From: Cricetomys ansorgei
Taxonomy: Eukaryota > Chordata > Mammalia > Rodentia > Nesomyidae
Assembly (NCBI GenBank): GCA_026225945.1
Contig: JAMJFZ010003581.1
Span: 12,125,001-12,189,000, forward strand
Length of the DNA: 64,000 nt
Reading direction: 5' to 3'
In this document: piece by piece, positions 1-10,290 of the stretch
How the letters are laid out: every line of letters starts with the position of its first letter
Numbering within the stretch: the first letter of the stretch is position 1
Notes under the pieces: generated by a model
Seen by the model: the letters and a program-made list of their open reading frames with translations, nothing else
What the model was told of the DNA's origin: nothing
Database searches by the model: none
Program-made: the position numbers and the translations under genes

Positions 1-480
1 CCTGGGATCACACAAAACCAAAGACGAACAACATGCCAATGAATTTCTTCGCCCTGTCTTCAAAGTTTTCAACGGTGCCTACTACAATTAATGCACCCTG
101 TGCAAGAGCACACCACTAGTATCAGGTGTCTTTATAGACTACATTTTGATGTGCTACGCGTACAAAAGCACTACTACCATTTCAGCACAATCCAGCACAA
201 TCCGTTTAGCATGGAACCTGCATGTTAAATAAACAGAATCCTTTCCTGGTGGCTTCATCTACTTTTTCAGTCCAGTTTCAGAGTTGACATATGAAACCCT
301 GCAGAAAGTGACGGGGGACTGGGGCGCGGGGGGAGGGGGTAATAAAAGATGTAAACGTCAGAAACTGTTGACATTCTCCAAAGCTAGATCGGTTAGTAAG
401 TGACACTGAAACACTATCACAGGGCAGCGCTGACCAAACCCTGGGTCGCTTTTGCACGGACTCGTGTTCTGGAAGAAGAG
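1..480. other. left flank of CpG island, no gene assigned
   Basis: No gene is recognised. On the plus strand positions 2-91 read open for 29 codons with mammal-like codon choice, ending in TAA and a YYN tail, and an AATAAA lies at 228-233. This would fit the end of a last exon with a short 3' UTR. The minus strand is also open here (residues including VENFEDRAKK). A 90-base open stretch arises often by chance, so neither reading is a call. Confidence 0.2.
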
Positions 481-644
481 TCAGTTTCCAGGGGAGGGGA
501 GGGGGGCGGCTTTCACCGTGAGGTCTGTCCCGGTCCTGACAGGCCTCCAACTTTCAGGCCGCCCTGGGAGACTTAAGCAGCAGCACAGCCGAGGCAGCGG
601 AGTATCTCTCTCCACCGGCTGCCGGGCTGAGGCTCCAGCCGCCC

Positions 645-653
645 CACTTCCGG
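645..653 (-). promoter_or_regulatory. ETS-family site
   Basis: The minus strand reads CCGGAAGTG, a match to the GABPA/ELK-type ETS consensus that is common near start sites in CpG-island promoters. It is a sequence match only. Confidence 0.5.
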
Positions 654-790
654 CCTGTGAAGGAAACGCGCCGCCCGGGGCCGACGAGAGCGAGGGGGAA
701 CCGACCGAGGAGCCCCCCGGGGAGGCCGCGACCTCCCCATCCGGGTCGCCCGAGTCCCGGCCGCCTTCCTCCCCCGCCCGGAGCGGAGCG

Positions 791-806
791 GGGCGGGGCG
801 GGGCGG
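791..806 (+). promoter_or_regulatory. three overlapping GC boxes
   Basis: GGGCGG occurs three times at 5-base steps (791, 796, 801), a typical Sp1/KLF cluster inside the CpG island. Confidence 0.6.
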
Positions 807-966
807 CCGTGGCCTCCCCGGCGGCGGGACAGGCCGGCGCGGCTGAGGGGAGGCCGGGAGGGAGCGACAAGCGTGAACGGCTGGCGGGGAGCGAGGCGCT
901 TTTTCGCCGTTAGCGTCATGTTTTTACCTGTGGCGCAGCGGGGCTCCCCAGCTCCTACTCCCTGAG

Positions 967-1055
967 TCCTCCTCCCTCCTCTCTCTGTCTCTCTGTCTCT
1001 CAGTCTCTCTCTCTCTGTCTCTCTCTCGCTCGCTCTCCTCTCTCTCTCCCCTCAG
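967..1055 (+). repeat. CT-rich polypyrimidine tract ending in CAG
   Basis: About 85 bases are almost pure pyrimidine (TCTC, TGTC, CGCT variants) and end in CCCTCAG. It is a simple repeat inside the CpG island. Read as RNA, it also resembles a very strong 3' splice site. Confidence 0.75.
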
Positions 1056-1137
1056 TCTGCCGGGTTCACGTGGAACCTGCGGGCCCGGCCCGACCAGCCA
1101 GGGAACCGGGCGGGAAGCGGCGGCGGTGACCAGCGGC

Positions 1138-1143
1138 CACGTG
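1138..1143. promoter_or_regulatory. E-box CACGTG
   Basis: The palindromic E-box sits in the context CCACGTGACC, which fits USF, MYC/MAX or TFEB-type bHLH factors. The extended GTGAC on one side resembles a half CLEAR-type site. Confidence 0.5.
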
Positions 1144-1218
1144 ACCACGCTCGCGCCGTAACGGCGTCCTCCCCCCGGCCCCCCCCACCTCGAGTCACCC
1201 GGCGCGCCCGGGCACCAG

Positions 1219-1255
1219 TGCGCAGGCGCGTGTCCGGGCCCCGGGGCGCATGCGC
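1219..1255. promoter_or_regulatory. two NRF1-type sites
   Basis: A perfect GCGCATGCGC palindrome lies at 1246-1255, and a second site TGCGCAGGCGCG at 1219-1230. NRF1 sites of this form mark CpG-island promoters, often of mitochondrial or housekeeping genes. Confidence 0.6.
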
Positions 1256-1554
1256 CGGGCCGCCTGGGCTCCGACCTGTCAGTGCCGAGCTGGGTGCTGT
1301 CGGCGAGCTCGGGACCCGCACATCTCCATCCTCCCCGAGTGGGTCTGGGAAGAGACGTGTCGGCCCCTGGGAACCGCGCTCCCGCCCGGGGACCCCCACA
1401 ATAATGGTCCTCTTGCCACTGGTCTGCAGACGGCTAACTTTCTGAGGGACTCAGTGAAGACCGCCGAAAGATGTTTTTCTAGCGAGTCTAAGCCGGTGAA
1501 ACCGCACAGGTTTTAACCTCGCGTACCCTGAGTCTATCCAACCTAGCCATCTAA

Positions 1555-1562
1555 TGACGTAA
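1555..1562 (+). promoter_or_regulatory. CRE/ATF-like site
   Basis: TGACGTAA matches the CRE variant bound by CREB/ATF and C/EBP-type factors. It lies about 150 bases outside the island, so a role is uncertain. Confidence 0.35.
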
Positions 1563-2400
1563 TTTTTGGTAGGTGACTGCACCCTGGTCTGGTTCACCTG
1601 CGGTAGTGCCAATGACCGCAGTAAATACCTTACCTGGTTCTTGAGTTTAAAGATGTATCTCTTCTATTAGTCTGTCTTTACAAATAGCTCAAAAAGGAAA
1701 CCAAGGCAAAGAAAGGTCAGAGAGTTAGCTAGCTTCCAAGGAAGGAGCACACTTCACACAGGGATCCCCATTTTTTTCTAATGCCCTTCTTTCCATAGCA
1801 GAAACTGAACGAGTTGAACGGACTGTTAGTGCCTCTGACTAGATTTAACCAACGCTGATAAAACGTTAAAAGAAAAAAAAAAATCCTCATTGAAAGTTTG
1901 AAATCTTCCTTACTGATAAATTCTGAAAGGGTAGAGAAACAAAATCCTAAGAAACTGCACCTTAAATATCTTTTCCCAGCTAGCAATCCAGCAGTCAGCT
2001 GGTGTTCTAACAGTAAATAATGGACTTTCTTCCCAGTCCCCTTATATCTCACCCCAGACCCTCATCTCCTTCCAGAAGCACTGAGATTCTTTCCTTTCGC
2101 TGGCGTTCCTGGAATTGTAGGGGTTCCTCTTTCCCCACTGGAGGTCCTCCATCTCATTTGAGAAAAAAAAATTAAGAAGGGACTGAAACAAAGTCAAAGG
2201 ACAATTTTATTAGAGGGTCAAGGAAAAACTCGGAAGCAGGCCAGCTGTGAACCTCTGCTGCTTCTCAGAATGGGAGGGTGAAGGAGAGAAAGGGAACAAC
2301 TATGCCATTTGCGGTGACCGGAATAAGAATGGCCTCCATTTTCACTCCTACACGTGACTGTGGAGTCGTCAGGAAGTAGAACTGATAGGATCAGAAGGAT

Positions 2401-2675
2401 CAGGGGGCGTGGCCTTGTTGAAGGAAGTGTGTTGTCTGCAGTAGGTTTTGAAGTTTCAAAAGCTCCTGCCTGGCCCAATTCTCTCCCTCCCTCTCTCTCA
2501 GTGTAATTCTTGAGTAACTCCAGCTCCACGCCTGTCCGCGCATTGCCAAGCTCCCGGCGATGATAACGAACTAAACCTCTGATGCTGTAAGCAGGCCACA
2601 AATTAAATGCTTTCTTTTGTAAGAGTTGCCATGGTCTTGGAGTTTCTTGACAGCAAAAGGATAATGACTAAGACA
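2401..2675 (+). mobile_element. MT-type MaLR LTR, 5'-truncated
   Basis: The run from GGCGTGGCCTTGTTG through the Cys-rich-looking core to AACCTCTGATGCTGTAAGC, then a TTAAATG polyadenylation region, and a final AATGACTAAGACA matches the rodent MTA/MTB-type LTR (ERVL-MaLR). The 5' third of the LTR is missing. Confidence 0.7.
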
Positions 2676-3284
2676 CCATTGAAGCCGACACAAAGGGCAG
2701 ACACATGGCTAACAAGCACCTGCATTATGGAGGAGGTGAGAAAGTCCAAATATTAAGGAAAGCACACTTAGGAAGAGACTAAAAGAAGAAAAGGAAGAAT
2801 TACACTTTTTTGAAAAGCAGGCTGACACTTGCTGCCTTCAAAGCTGAGGCCCGCATGGCGGATTGGGATTCTAGGGAGGAAGAAGGGCAGGATCTCATAG
2901 AAGTAGTTCCCTGGCCTATCTCGCTAAGGTGAGTCCACCTTTCTAAGGGTAGCCTCTTGACCAAGTGAAGGGCCCAGTCCCAACTGGAATATTACTTCTC
3001 CAGGCCTGAGAGTATATTATCTTAACGAGGAGTGTTTCGCTCTAACACTAGTAAGAGTCAGCCAGGCACCCAGCTTACATAGTATATTGTGAGACAATCC
3101 GTCTAGAAGACATGAGAAAGCAGCTCAGTGATCCTCCATGGCCTCTGTCACCTTTGTTCCCAGACTTTGTTCCCACTTGATCTCACAAAATGCAAACTCC
3201 ATTATCCTTTAGAAAACAGCAGTAACTAAGGATCTGGCTTCTCTCTGGCTTGTACTTTATTACCTCAGAAAAATCTGTAAGAGC

Positions 3285-3358
3285 CCAGTCTATAGAGAGC
3301 CATGACAAGGCAGAGAACAGCCCCTTAGGTTCAGTCTCCAGTGCTTAAAAAAAAAAAG
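3285..3358 (+). repeat. ID-like SINE remnant
   Basis: The segment ends TTCAGTCTCCAGTGCTT plus an 11-A tail, like the 3' half of ID/B4 elements. The 5' half is degenerate. Confidence 0.35.
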
Positions 3359-4139
3359 TGACCTTAGAAAAATAAACTAATGAATAATAATGCCATAAAA
3401 TACAAACATGGTACAAAATTCACTTAGGGTTATGCTACTTCTAATACAATTCCTGTGCTTACAGTGTGAGAGTTACATCTTCAACCATCTCAGCATTGTT
3501 AGAAAAGAAGCATATTCATACTAATTCTTGTCTTGAGGCATGACACAGAGTGAAGCACAAGAAATGCAGATCTGTAGGACAGTGGACACAAAAGGGACAG
3601 CCCTTACCTAGAACTAACTTCCAAGCCTCTGTGAGCACTCAACTTTGCCCATTCAAGCCAGGTTAACATGATAATACAGTAGACATCTGCAGCACGGCAT
3701 TGTCTACTTGGAAGTGAGAGGACTGTGGCTTTCTCTCTTTTGATCATTTATTGTTTGTTGAGTTTTCACAAAACTTTAGTGCATTCAGTCCCATTTTGGT
3801 TTTCTTGCTCCTCTGAGGACCTGAAATGAAATCCACCCTGGTTTCCTCCTCTGTCCCATTCTCACACTGCAGCTACCAGACACAGGCTTGGCTTTAGAGA
3901 CATCTTAACTCTCCTTCTAGTCACAGAAAACAAAACTGACATTATTTTTTAGAATGCCTACCAAAAAGTGAAAATAAAAAAAGCTGAAACCAGAAATCAA
4001 TTTGTATGTAGTGTCTGCATACCTATGCTCAGTGATAGACTTCTGGCTCCTCCTCCCTTCCAAATCTATTTTTCTCTTCTTCCATTGGAATTTAGTTTCA
4101 GCTGGGAACACAGCCATCCATCTGGAGGCTACATTTTCT

Positions 4140-4465
4140 ATTCCCCCTTGTGGCTGGGTGTGGCCATGTGACTCCGTTTTCGTCCATGGAATGCAAGAGA
4201 GAGCAATGTGTTAATTTTCCATATTACTTGCCTTTAAAAAAATTGCTCACCCTACAATGTTTCTCCCTTTCTATGCCTGCCATACACTCTATTCTAGAAA
4301 TACAGACACAGTGACCTGGCTCCCAGGATGCACAGCCTGGCAGAACAACCAGACAAAGCTGCTGGGTATCCGGATTGCTTCATGGAAAACTACCCAACAT
4401 TGCCTGCCTGCACCAACTTTTACTAGACAGATAAATTCATAACTTATTTAAGCTACTGAATTCCT
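4140..4465 (+). mobile_element. MLT1-like LTR remnant
   Basis: GGGTGTGGCCATGTGACT near the start, a central GATGCACAGCCTGGCAGAA stretch, and a 3' part resembling ACTTATTTAAGCTACTGA follow the order of old mammalian MaLR (MLT1) LTRs. It is diverged, and the subfamily is not assigned. Confidence 0.45.
4191..4264 (+). repeat. 74 bp duplicated segment, copy A
   Basis: It is 72/74 identical to 5492-5565 in the same orientation. This copy lies inside the MLT1-like LTR, so it is probably the source. Confidence 0.9.
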
Positions 4466-4490
4466 ATGCTTTCATTAAAGCCATATACAT

Positions 4491-4560
4491 ATAAATATAT
4501 ATACATATATGTGTGTGTATATTATATTATATATGTATTGCATACACACACACACATACA

Positions 4561-4609
<49 letters not shown>
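4491..4609 (+). repeat. compound (TA)n/(TG)n/(CA)n microsatellite
   Basis: TATA/CATA-rich sequence turns into a long nearly pure CA run with a few CATA interruptions, ending at 4609. Confidence 0.95.
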
Positions 4610-4610
<1 letters not shown>

Positions 4611-5491
4611 AAATTCAATATATAAGGTATTGTACTCTGGTAAATAAGTTGCTATGTGTGAAATCTTATGAAAACCTATCTAGATCATCTTTTAAAGCAT
4701 GAAAATATAAATACATTTTCTCACAGAAAATATGATATTGCATTTATAGATACCTGAGGTTAAATGTCTTAATATTGTAAAGTCCATTTTACATCATAAA
4801 GGCAACACAGCTCATACTGTCAGCTCCTTTCTTTGCTAAAATGTTTGCCCCATTCTGTTTTGAGTGGTTGCTTAAAAAATCTGATATTCAGCAGGCTATG
4901 AGCTTCTCAAAGGCAAACAACATGTCTTAATTTACCTCCAGACTTTTACTGCTTAAAGACATTTCTTGTATTTGATGGAATTGTTTAATTAGTTGGTTTT
5001 TGATACAGAGTCTTCCCTACACAGCCCTCAAATAATCTTTTGACTAGGGCATCCAGGATGTTAAGATAACAAATTACTGAAACAAATAAAAGTAAATATA
5101 TATCACATTATAGAAATCAACTTGCTACATAATTAAACAGTATTATTATGTGATGGAATTCAACCTCTTAAAACAGCATACATTTTAAATCCACAGCTTC
5201 TGTAGGTCAAGAGTACATGATTTAATTAGATCCTTTGCTTCCTGGCATCTCTGCATGTTTGTAATCAAGTTGTTAGCTGAGGTTGCAGCCCATCTGTGTT
5301 TGCAGGCTCATGGCTTTGGTGGCAAAAGTAACTTACTTGAAAGTTTCAGAACTGAAAGCCCCAATCTCTAACTAACTGTAAACTAGAGACTGTTCACAGA
5401 TCTTGCTATATGAGTCTTACTACCCAAAAGCTTGTTTTATTAAAATGGTGGGTGGGATCTAGCCCAAATGACGAAGAATATAATCATGCGC

Positions 5492-5565
5492 ATGCAAGAG
5501 AGAGCAATGTGTTAATTTTCCATATTACTTGCCTTTAAAAAAATTGTTCACCCTGCAATGTTTCT
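5492..5565 (+). repeat. 74 bp duplicated segment, copy B
   Basis: This is the second copy of 4191-4264, differing by one C-to-T and one A-to-G change. The flanks do not match the LTR, so only an internal slice was copied. Confidence 0.9.
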
Positions 5566-6155
5566 GTATGACATTCTGTTCACCATTACATGTTCTTTGT
5601 TTTAGAAAGCATGGCTTAAGATGAAGGTATTACATAGGCCTGCATTATCAAGAAGCAAGAAAAACAGAAGCTGCCCACAAATCTGTCTGCCAATGATCAG
5701 CAATGGATTCCTATTTATATGAGTACGTATAAATAAGATGTGAGTATGTCAAGTACTCACACAAAGAACCTTGGCTAGATCATGTGAATGGCCAAACACT
5801 TATTCGAAAGTGTTAAATTCTTCTAAATATAGAATAAAAGGAAGAAAGCCTACTGCCAGAGCCCTCTCCATCGGAAGAGATAAGCCACAACACATCAACA
5901 CAAGCAGCTGAGCCTCATGATCAGCAGCAGTTTATTTAGCTAATGCCTATGAAGAAATTTTAAAAGGTGACTGAAATATGAATATTGGAGGCAAATATAT
6001 GTAATGTATTTTTGTACCCTGGAAAATGTATGGCAAAAAATGTCTTATTTGGTCTTTGGCAGTTGATTCCAACCTTCTGAATAACCAGTTATAAAACCTT
6101 CAGTGGACACAAAGGAAGATGGATGCTTAGGAACCAGTGATGGGAAAGATATCGA

Positions 6156-6385
6156 TTAGCAACTGTCACAACGATGATGCATAACAAATAACCCCAATAT
6201 CTCACCGACTTGAAAAGCAAACACTTATATTCTTCCCTCAGGAGTGGTAGGTTAGCAGTAGGTTACCTGATATCAATTGGATGGCTGGGCCAAAATGGGC
6301 TTGGTCTGACTCTAGACTTTTGATTGAGCTCAAAACCATTTTACATGTGTTCCTTTTGCTTTCCATATGTATTCTGGGAGAAGCC
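6156..6385 (-). mobile_element. MLT1-like LTR, left part
   Basis: The plus strand reads AACTGTCACAACGATGATGC then AATAACCCCAATATCTCACC, the antisense start typical of MLT1-type LTRs. The element resumes at 6726 after an MT LTR, so the two parts are one interrupted element. Confidence 0.55.
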
Positions 6386-6725
6386 TGTTTTAGTTACTTT
6401 TCTATTTCTGTGATAGAACATTATGACCAAGGCAACTTATAGAAGGAAAGGTTTATTTTGGGCTTCCTTCATGTAGGTTAGAGTCCATGCTGGCAGGCTA
6501 CAGGCATCGTGGCAAGAGCTGCTGAACGCTTACATCCTGCACTGCAGACTGGAAGCAGATAAAGCACACTGGTAGAAAGCTTTTGCAGCCTCAAGCCTAC
6601 CCCCAATGACACATCTCCTCCAACAAGGCCACCCTTGTCAATCCTTCCCAAACAGCCGCCAATCCGGGGACCAAGTGTTCAAATGCTCCAGACCTGTGGG
6701 GCACAGCTCATTCAAACCTCCACAC
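6386..6725 (-). mobile_element. MT-type MaLR LTR, near complete
   Basis: From TGTTTTAGTTACTTTTCTAT to AGTGTTCAAATG and CATTCAAACCTCCACA it follows the antisense MTC/MTD-type LTR from end to end. It interrupts an older MLT1-like LTR. Confidence 0.75.
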
Positions 6726-6935
6726 AGCGACACCCTGCATGTTTGTGTTCTACTCATGGCACATGACAGAAGTACAGAGAACCAAGGAACAGTCTGTGTT
6801 TCTTAAGGCTTTGTCTCAGAACTCTCTCAACCATTTCTGATTACATTCTACTAGAGTAAGCAAGGCTTCTCACAACAACCAAGACAATATGGTGCAGAAA
6901 TAGATTATGCTTAGTCTACTTGGAGGTGATGTGAA
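6726..6935 (-). mobile_element. MLT1-like LTR, right part
   Basis: ATGGCACATGACAGAAGTAC, GTGTTTCTTAAGGC and ACATTCTACTAGAGTAAGCA occur in the order expected for the rest of the antisense MLT1-type LTR begun at 6156. Confidence 0.55.
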
Positions 6936-8638
6936 GTTCCGTGACTGAAGATGTGATGAATCATTCCAATATAAGGGGGCACTGACGAGTGAGGACTAGC
7001 GATAGAAGGCAATTGATCACAGGTCGCCCACAATAGAAACTGGTCAAAGTACCTCTATCCTAAGAGGAGCCGTAAAAGAACAAGGCACAATATCCTGAAA
7101 CTACCTCTACAGACCAGGCACTAGTGCAGCATTGTGCAACTTTCATGTGTAATTCTCTATAAAATACAAAATCTACTTTATAGTGCTACAATAAAGGTAA
7201 AGTTTTACAAGCACAGGGGTCTTAAAAATTATGGTTCCCATGGCAAATATAACATAGCCTTTTGTGCCCATATACTGTAAAGACAGACATCCTAACTGGA
7301 AGCAGAGAGGAGAAATCATGCATATTCAGGCACAAGGATGCGGAAGGAGTTATGAGCTCAGAAAATTGCTTTGGGGATTTTATCTTATGGACAAAGCCTC
7401 AAGTAGCATACAACATCATACACTGAATGTGTGAATAGGTAACTTTATAAAGTCATTTTCTTCCCTTTAAAAAGCCTACAATGTCATAATACAAATAAAA
7501 TGAAACATGTTCTATGTTCTTGTTCTGAATGTCAATAGTTCACTTGATGGTTCTTTGTTGGATTCTATTTTCTCACAAGAAAGTTGACTTCATGAACCCG
7601 GCAAACTGATATTATCTTCTGTTTACTTTCTAACACACAAAATCCTGTGATCACCTGTTTTTAACTTAATAAATGTTTTCTAAATAGTTAGAATGGATTA
7701 GTATGAAATAATTCACAGCTTACCATTAATCTGGCTATTTGAAGGGTATTAGATACTATGCTATAGTAATTAAAATTTAATTTTAATTCAGTTTGCACAC
7801 TTAAATACCAGAAGCTATAACACTGTTCTATCAAAAATACTAAAAGAACATAATGATATTTCTTCCAAATTCTGTAGCGTCATAATGTGTCACATGTGTA
7901 GCCAACTCCCCCTGATATCAAATTATCAATTCATTTATGTATGCCTTAAGACATGAACAGATGCATTCTTGAAAACTGGAGTAAAGCTAAATTTCATATA
8001 TCAGACTATTTTCTCATTTAACTTTCATATCTTATGTTAAAACATTTGAAGGTATAGTCCTACAGCAAAAGCCTTGAGGGGTATGTCTACTATTGAGATT
8101 CACAAAGGGACTGTCTAGACATATCTGATAGGCAACCTTATGATTTCCAACTAAAATGCCCACAAATATACAGAAAAGAAGAAAACCTGGCATATGGCAC
8201 TGTAGACTCAAAAAGAAGGAAGGCAAGTTGTTAAAGAGTCTGTGGAATCTCAGTTAACTGCTTCTTTGATAATGATGAACTGAAACCCTACTGAACCGTT
8301 GTGCGTAAGTTCCTCACTCTGAGACACAATATAATAGATGATTAAAAAACGAAACAAAATAACAAAACCAGGGAAAATTTGGCACATCCTCATAGACTGC
8401 CTTTAACTCCAGTGTACAGATACTTTATGATAGCAAATAACTGTGAATGGAGCCAATGAGAGCTAAACTTCTGTCTTTGTTGAACTTAATATGATTAAAA
8501 TTTATCTCTCCTGGCATTCAGGGAACAATTCCTAGCATGTAACACATCAGAAAGAGAGGTGAGTGAATGAAAGGGAGTCTACAATGTTGGGATTCTTATT
8601 TTCTTGATGATAAGAGGTAAAAATAGACATGAAGAACT
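6936..8638. other. unrecognised AT-rich sequence
   Basis: No repeat family, exon or RNA gene is recognised. The open frame at 8032-8226 on the minus strand (64 codons) has no recognisable domain. Confidence 0.5.
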
Positions 8639-8951
8639 GTTGTGGAACTTTATTTTTAGTTATGTTTGAAATTGTTTTATGCACTGTTGGGTGAGGGGCT
8701 GTCCCAGGTCTTGGCATTTTGCATTGTCTACAGGTGTTGGATTTCTGTGGGGGATGTTTAATTGCTTATGATCTACACCTGAGGAGTTCTGGATCAATAA
8801 AACACCTGAGCGCAGATGCTCAAGGTTCCACTGTGAGTATGGCACTGACCATGACGGTGATTCCCTCTGCTGAGGTCTGCAGGGCTTCCACCTATGAAAA
8901 TGCCTCCTTGTCTTCTTGGCTGAACCATCACAGCAGAGATCTTCTACAATA
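8639..8951 (+). mobile_element. unassigned solo LTR, copy 1
   Basis: It is one of three related segments (also at 15851-16180 minus and 47856-48166). It begins TGTTGTGGAACTTTATTTTT and ends TTCTACAATA, imperfect inverted termini. An AATAAA lies within TCAATAAAACACCTGAG. Length, termini and a polyadenylation signal fit a solo LTR. I do not recognise the family, and no clear target duplication is visible here. Confidence 0.65.
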
Positions 8952-9094
8952 AAATGTATTTATAAACCACACACTCTTAATGTACGTAAGAGGGGAAAAT
9001 TGTGACCTCAGACCAGTAGCTGTAGTTACATATCTATATACCCATAAATAGACGTAGAAACATTGGCATTTATTTCCTTGTTTGTTTCTTTGTA

Positions 9095-9172
9095 TGTGTA
9101 CTTGGGATTGTACACATGGCCCCATTCATATTAAACATCTGCCTACCGCTGAGCTGCACTCTCGGTCACTGG
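9095..9172 (-). repeat. ID/B4-like SINE fragment
   Basis: CATCTGCCTACCGCTGAGCT followed by CACTCTCGGTC is the antisense of the tRNA-derived head (GAGCTCAGTGGTAG-type) of ID/B4 SINEs. Confidence 0.5.
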
Positions 9173-9345
9173 GAGTTATGCACTAATGTCCTAGGCTAAA
9201 GTCTCTTGTGTTTGGAAGGAATATGGTTTTCTTTCATGTGTGGGACAATTGACTTCCTGGGCACTTGTTTCAGTGTGTTCCAAGTATTGATGTTGGTGGC
9301 GAAGGCTCATGGACTTGAGGCAGAGATCAATACTAATCTTATTAT

Positions 9346-9373
9346 ACCCTGACCCTAACCCTAACTCTAACCC
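9346..9373 (+). repeat. interstitial telomere-like repeat
   Basis: It consists of 4.7 units of the CCCTAA hexamer: ACCCTG, ACCCTA, ACCCTA, ACTCTA, ACCC. Three of five units are perfect at the shared bases, and it abuts the 5'-truncated end of a B3 SINE. Confidence 0.75.
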
Positions 9374-9515
9374 AGCATTCACATCAGACAGCTCACAACT
9401 GCCTCTAACTCCAGCTACAAAAGATCTGATATTCTCTTCAGGCCTTTGTGGGCACCTGAATATAAATGTAGAGATACAGAGACATGCACACACACGATGC
9501 AAATAATTTTAAAAT
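9374..9515 (+). mobile_element. B3/B2-type SINE, 5'-truncated
   Basis: CAGCTCACAACTGCCTCTAA, then GATCTGATATTCTCTTCAGG and GGCACCTGAATATAAATG match the body and 3' end of B3. The tRNA-like head is absent, replaced by the telomere-like tract. Confidence 0.65.
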
Positions 9516-9521
9516 TCCATT

Positions 9522-9635
9522 AACTGGAAGTGGTGGCACATATTCATAATCTCAACACGTGGCAGGTGAAGGCAGTAAGATTATGAATGCCAGGTCAGTA
9601 TGAACTATATAAGAAGGCCCCCATCTCCAAAATGT
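9522..9635 (+). mobile_element. B1-like SINE, diverged
   Basis: GGAAGTGGTGGCACATATTC, TAATCTCAACA and a CATCTCCAAAA end follow the B1 layout with many changes. Confidence 0.5.
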
Positions 9636-9654
9636 TATTTTAAAAATAATTTTA

Positions 9655-10015
9655 GGGGATGGTTAATCTTGTCAACTTGACAGGATTTGAAATCAAGTAC
9701 GTCTTGACAGATCCATGACAGCATTTCCAGAAAGAATTTCCGGAAAGGAGAGAAGTTCCTCCCTCAGAGTAGGTAGCACTATCCAAGCAGTGACACAGAT
9801 TAAAAGAAGCCTGAGGAAAAGATTCAACTTCCCCTGGCAGCCTTCAGTTCTTAGAACTGAATGACTAGCTGCTGCTGCTGCTGCTGCTGGTGGTGGTGGT
9901 ACTTCCATTCTTTGCTGACAACAGAGTCCCAGCTTCTTTGCTCTTCCAATAAGGACTGAAGACTAGCCATCACTCAGCCCTACCGGTAAAGCCAATCTAA
10001 TGAATTCTCTTATAT
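9655..10015 (+). mobile_element. MaLR-type LTR, diverged
   Basis: It starts GGATGGTTAATCTTGTCAAC then TTGACAGGATTTGAAATCA, the start of a rodent MaLR-like LTR family also present on the minus strand at 18008-18355. The 3' third is degenerate and includes the triplet repeats at 9868-9900. Confidence 0.45.
9868..9900 (+). repeat. (GCT)7(GGT)4 triplet repeat
   Basis: This is a perfect CTG-type run followed directly by GGT repeats inside the LTR remnant. Confidence 0.9.
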
Positions 10016-10029
10016 AGTGTGTGTAGATA

Positions 10030-10290
10030 GATAGGTAGGTGGGGCTGCCTCGCACCTCCGCTGCCTGCTCGACTGCGGCGCCTGGCCCCGCAAACCGTGT
10101 GGTGTAGACAGAGTGAGCTGGAAACGCAGCAGAGCATGTCGTAGCTGAGTGGAGCCAGTCCTCGGTCTGTAGGGATGCTAGGGCCACAGATAGGCCCTCC
10201 TTGCACCATGGAGGTCTTCCAGGCAGCAGCTGCTGCTGGTCAGTTCAAAGGTGATGAACAGCAGTCTTGAGCTTACACAGGTCCTGCCCC
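10030..10290 (+). other. GC-rich islet, origin unknown
   Basis: A CpG-containing stretch (CTCGACTGCGGCGCCTGGCC around 10070) precedes CACCATGG at about 10206. The ATG opens 20 codons (MEVFQAAAAAG...) before a stop. It looks like a 5' UTR plus start codon, as in a retrocopy fragment, but I recognise no parent. The right end runs into an L1 3' UTR. Confidence 0.25.

Larger units (their letters stand above)
500..1400. promoter_or_regulatory. CpG island, probable TATA-less promoter
   Basis: About 0.9 kb is very GC-rich and dense in CpG, in sharp contrast with the AT-rich DNA on both sides. It holds three overlapping GC boxes, an ETS site, a CACGTG E-box and two NRF1-type sites, and no TATA box stands out. 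This is typical of a ubiquitously active promoter with dispersed start sites. Sites occur across the whole island, so transcription could leave in either or both directions. No exon, start codon or product can be assigned. Open frames on both strands inside it are the usual stop-poor frames of GC-rich DNA. Confidence 0.85.

Noticed and set aside
452..1516. Overlapping ORFs of 74-153 codons in the CpG island on both strands
   Set aside because: GC-rich DNA is poor in stop codons. Residue make-up is Pro/Gly/Arg/Ala, and no family is recognised in any frame.
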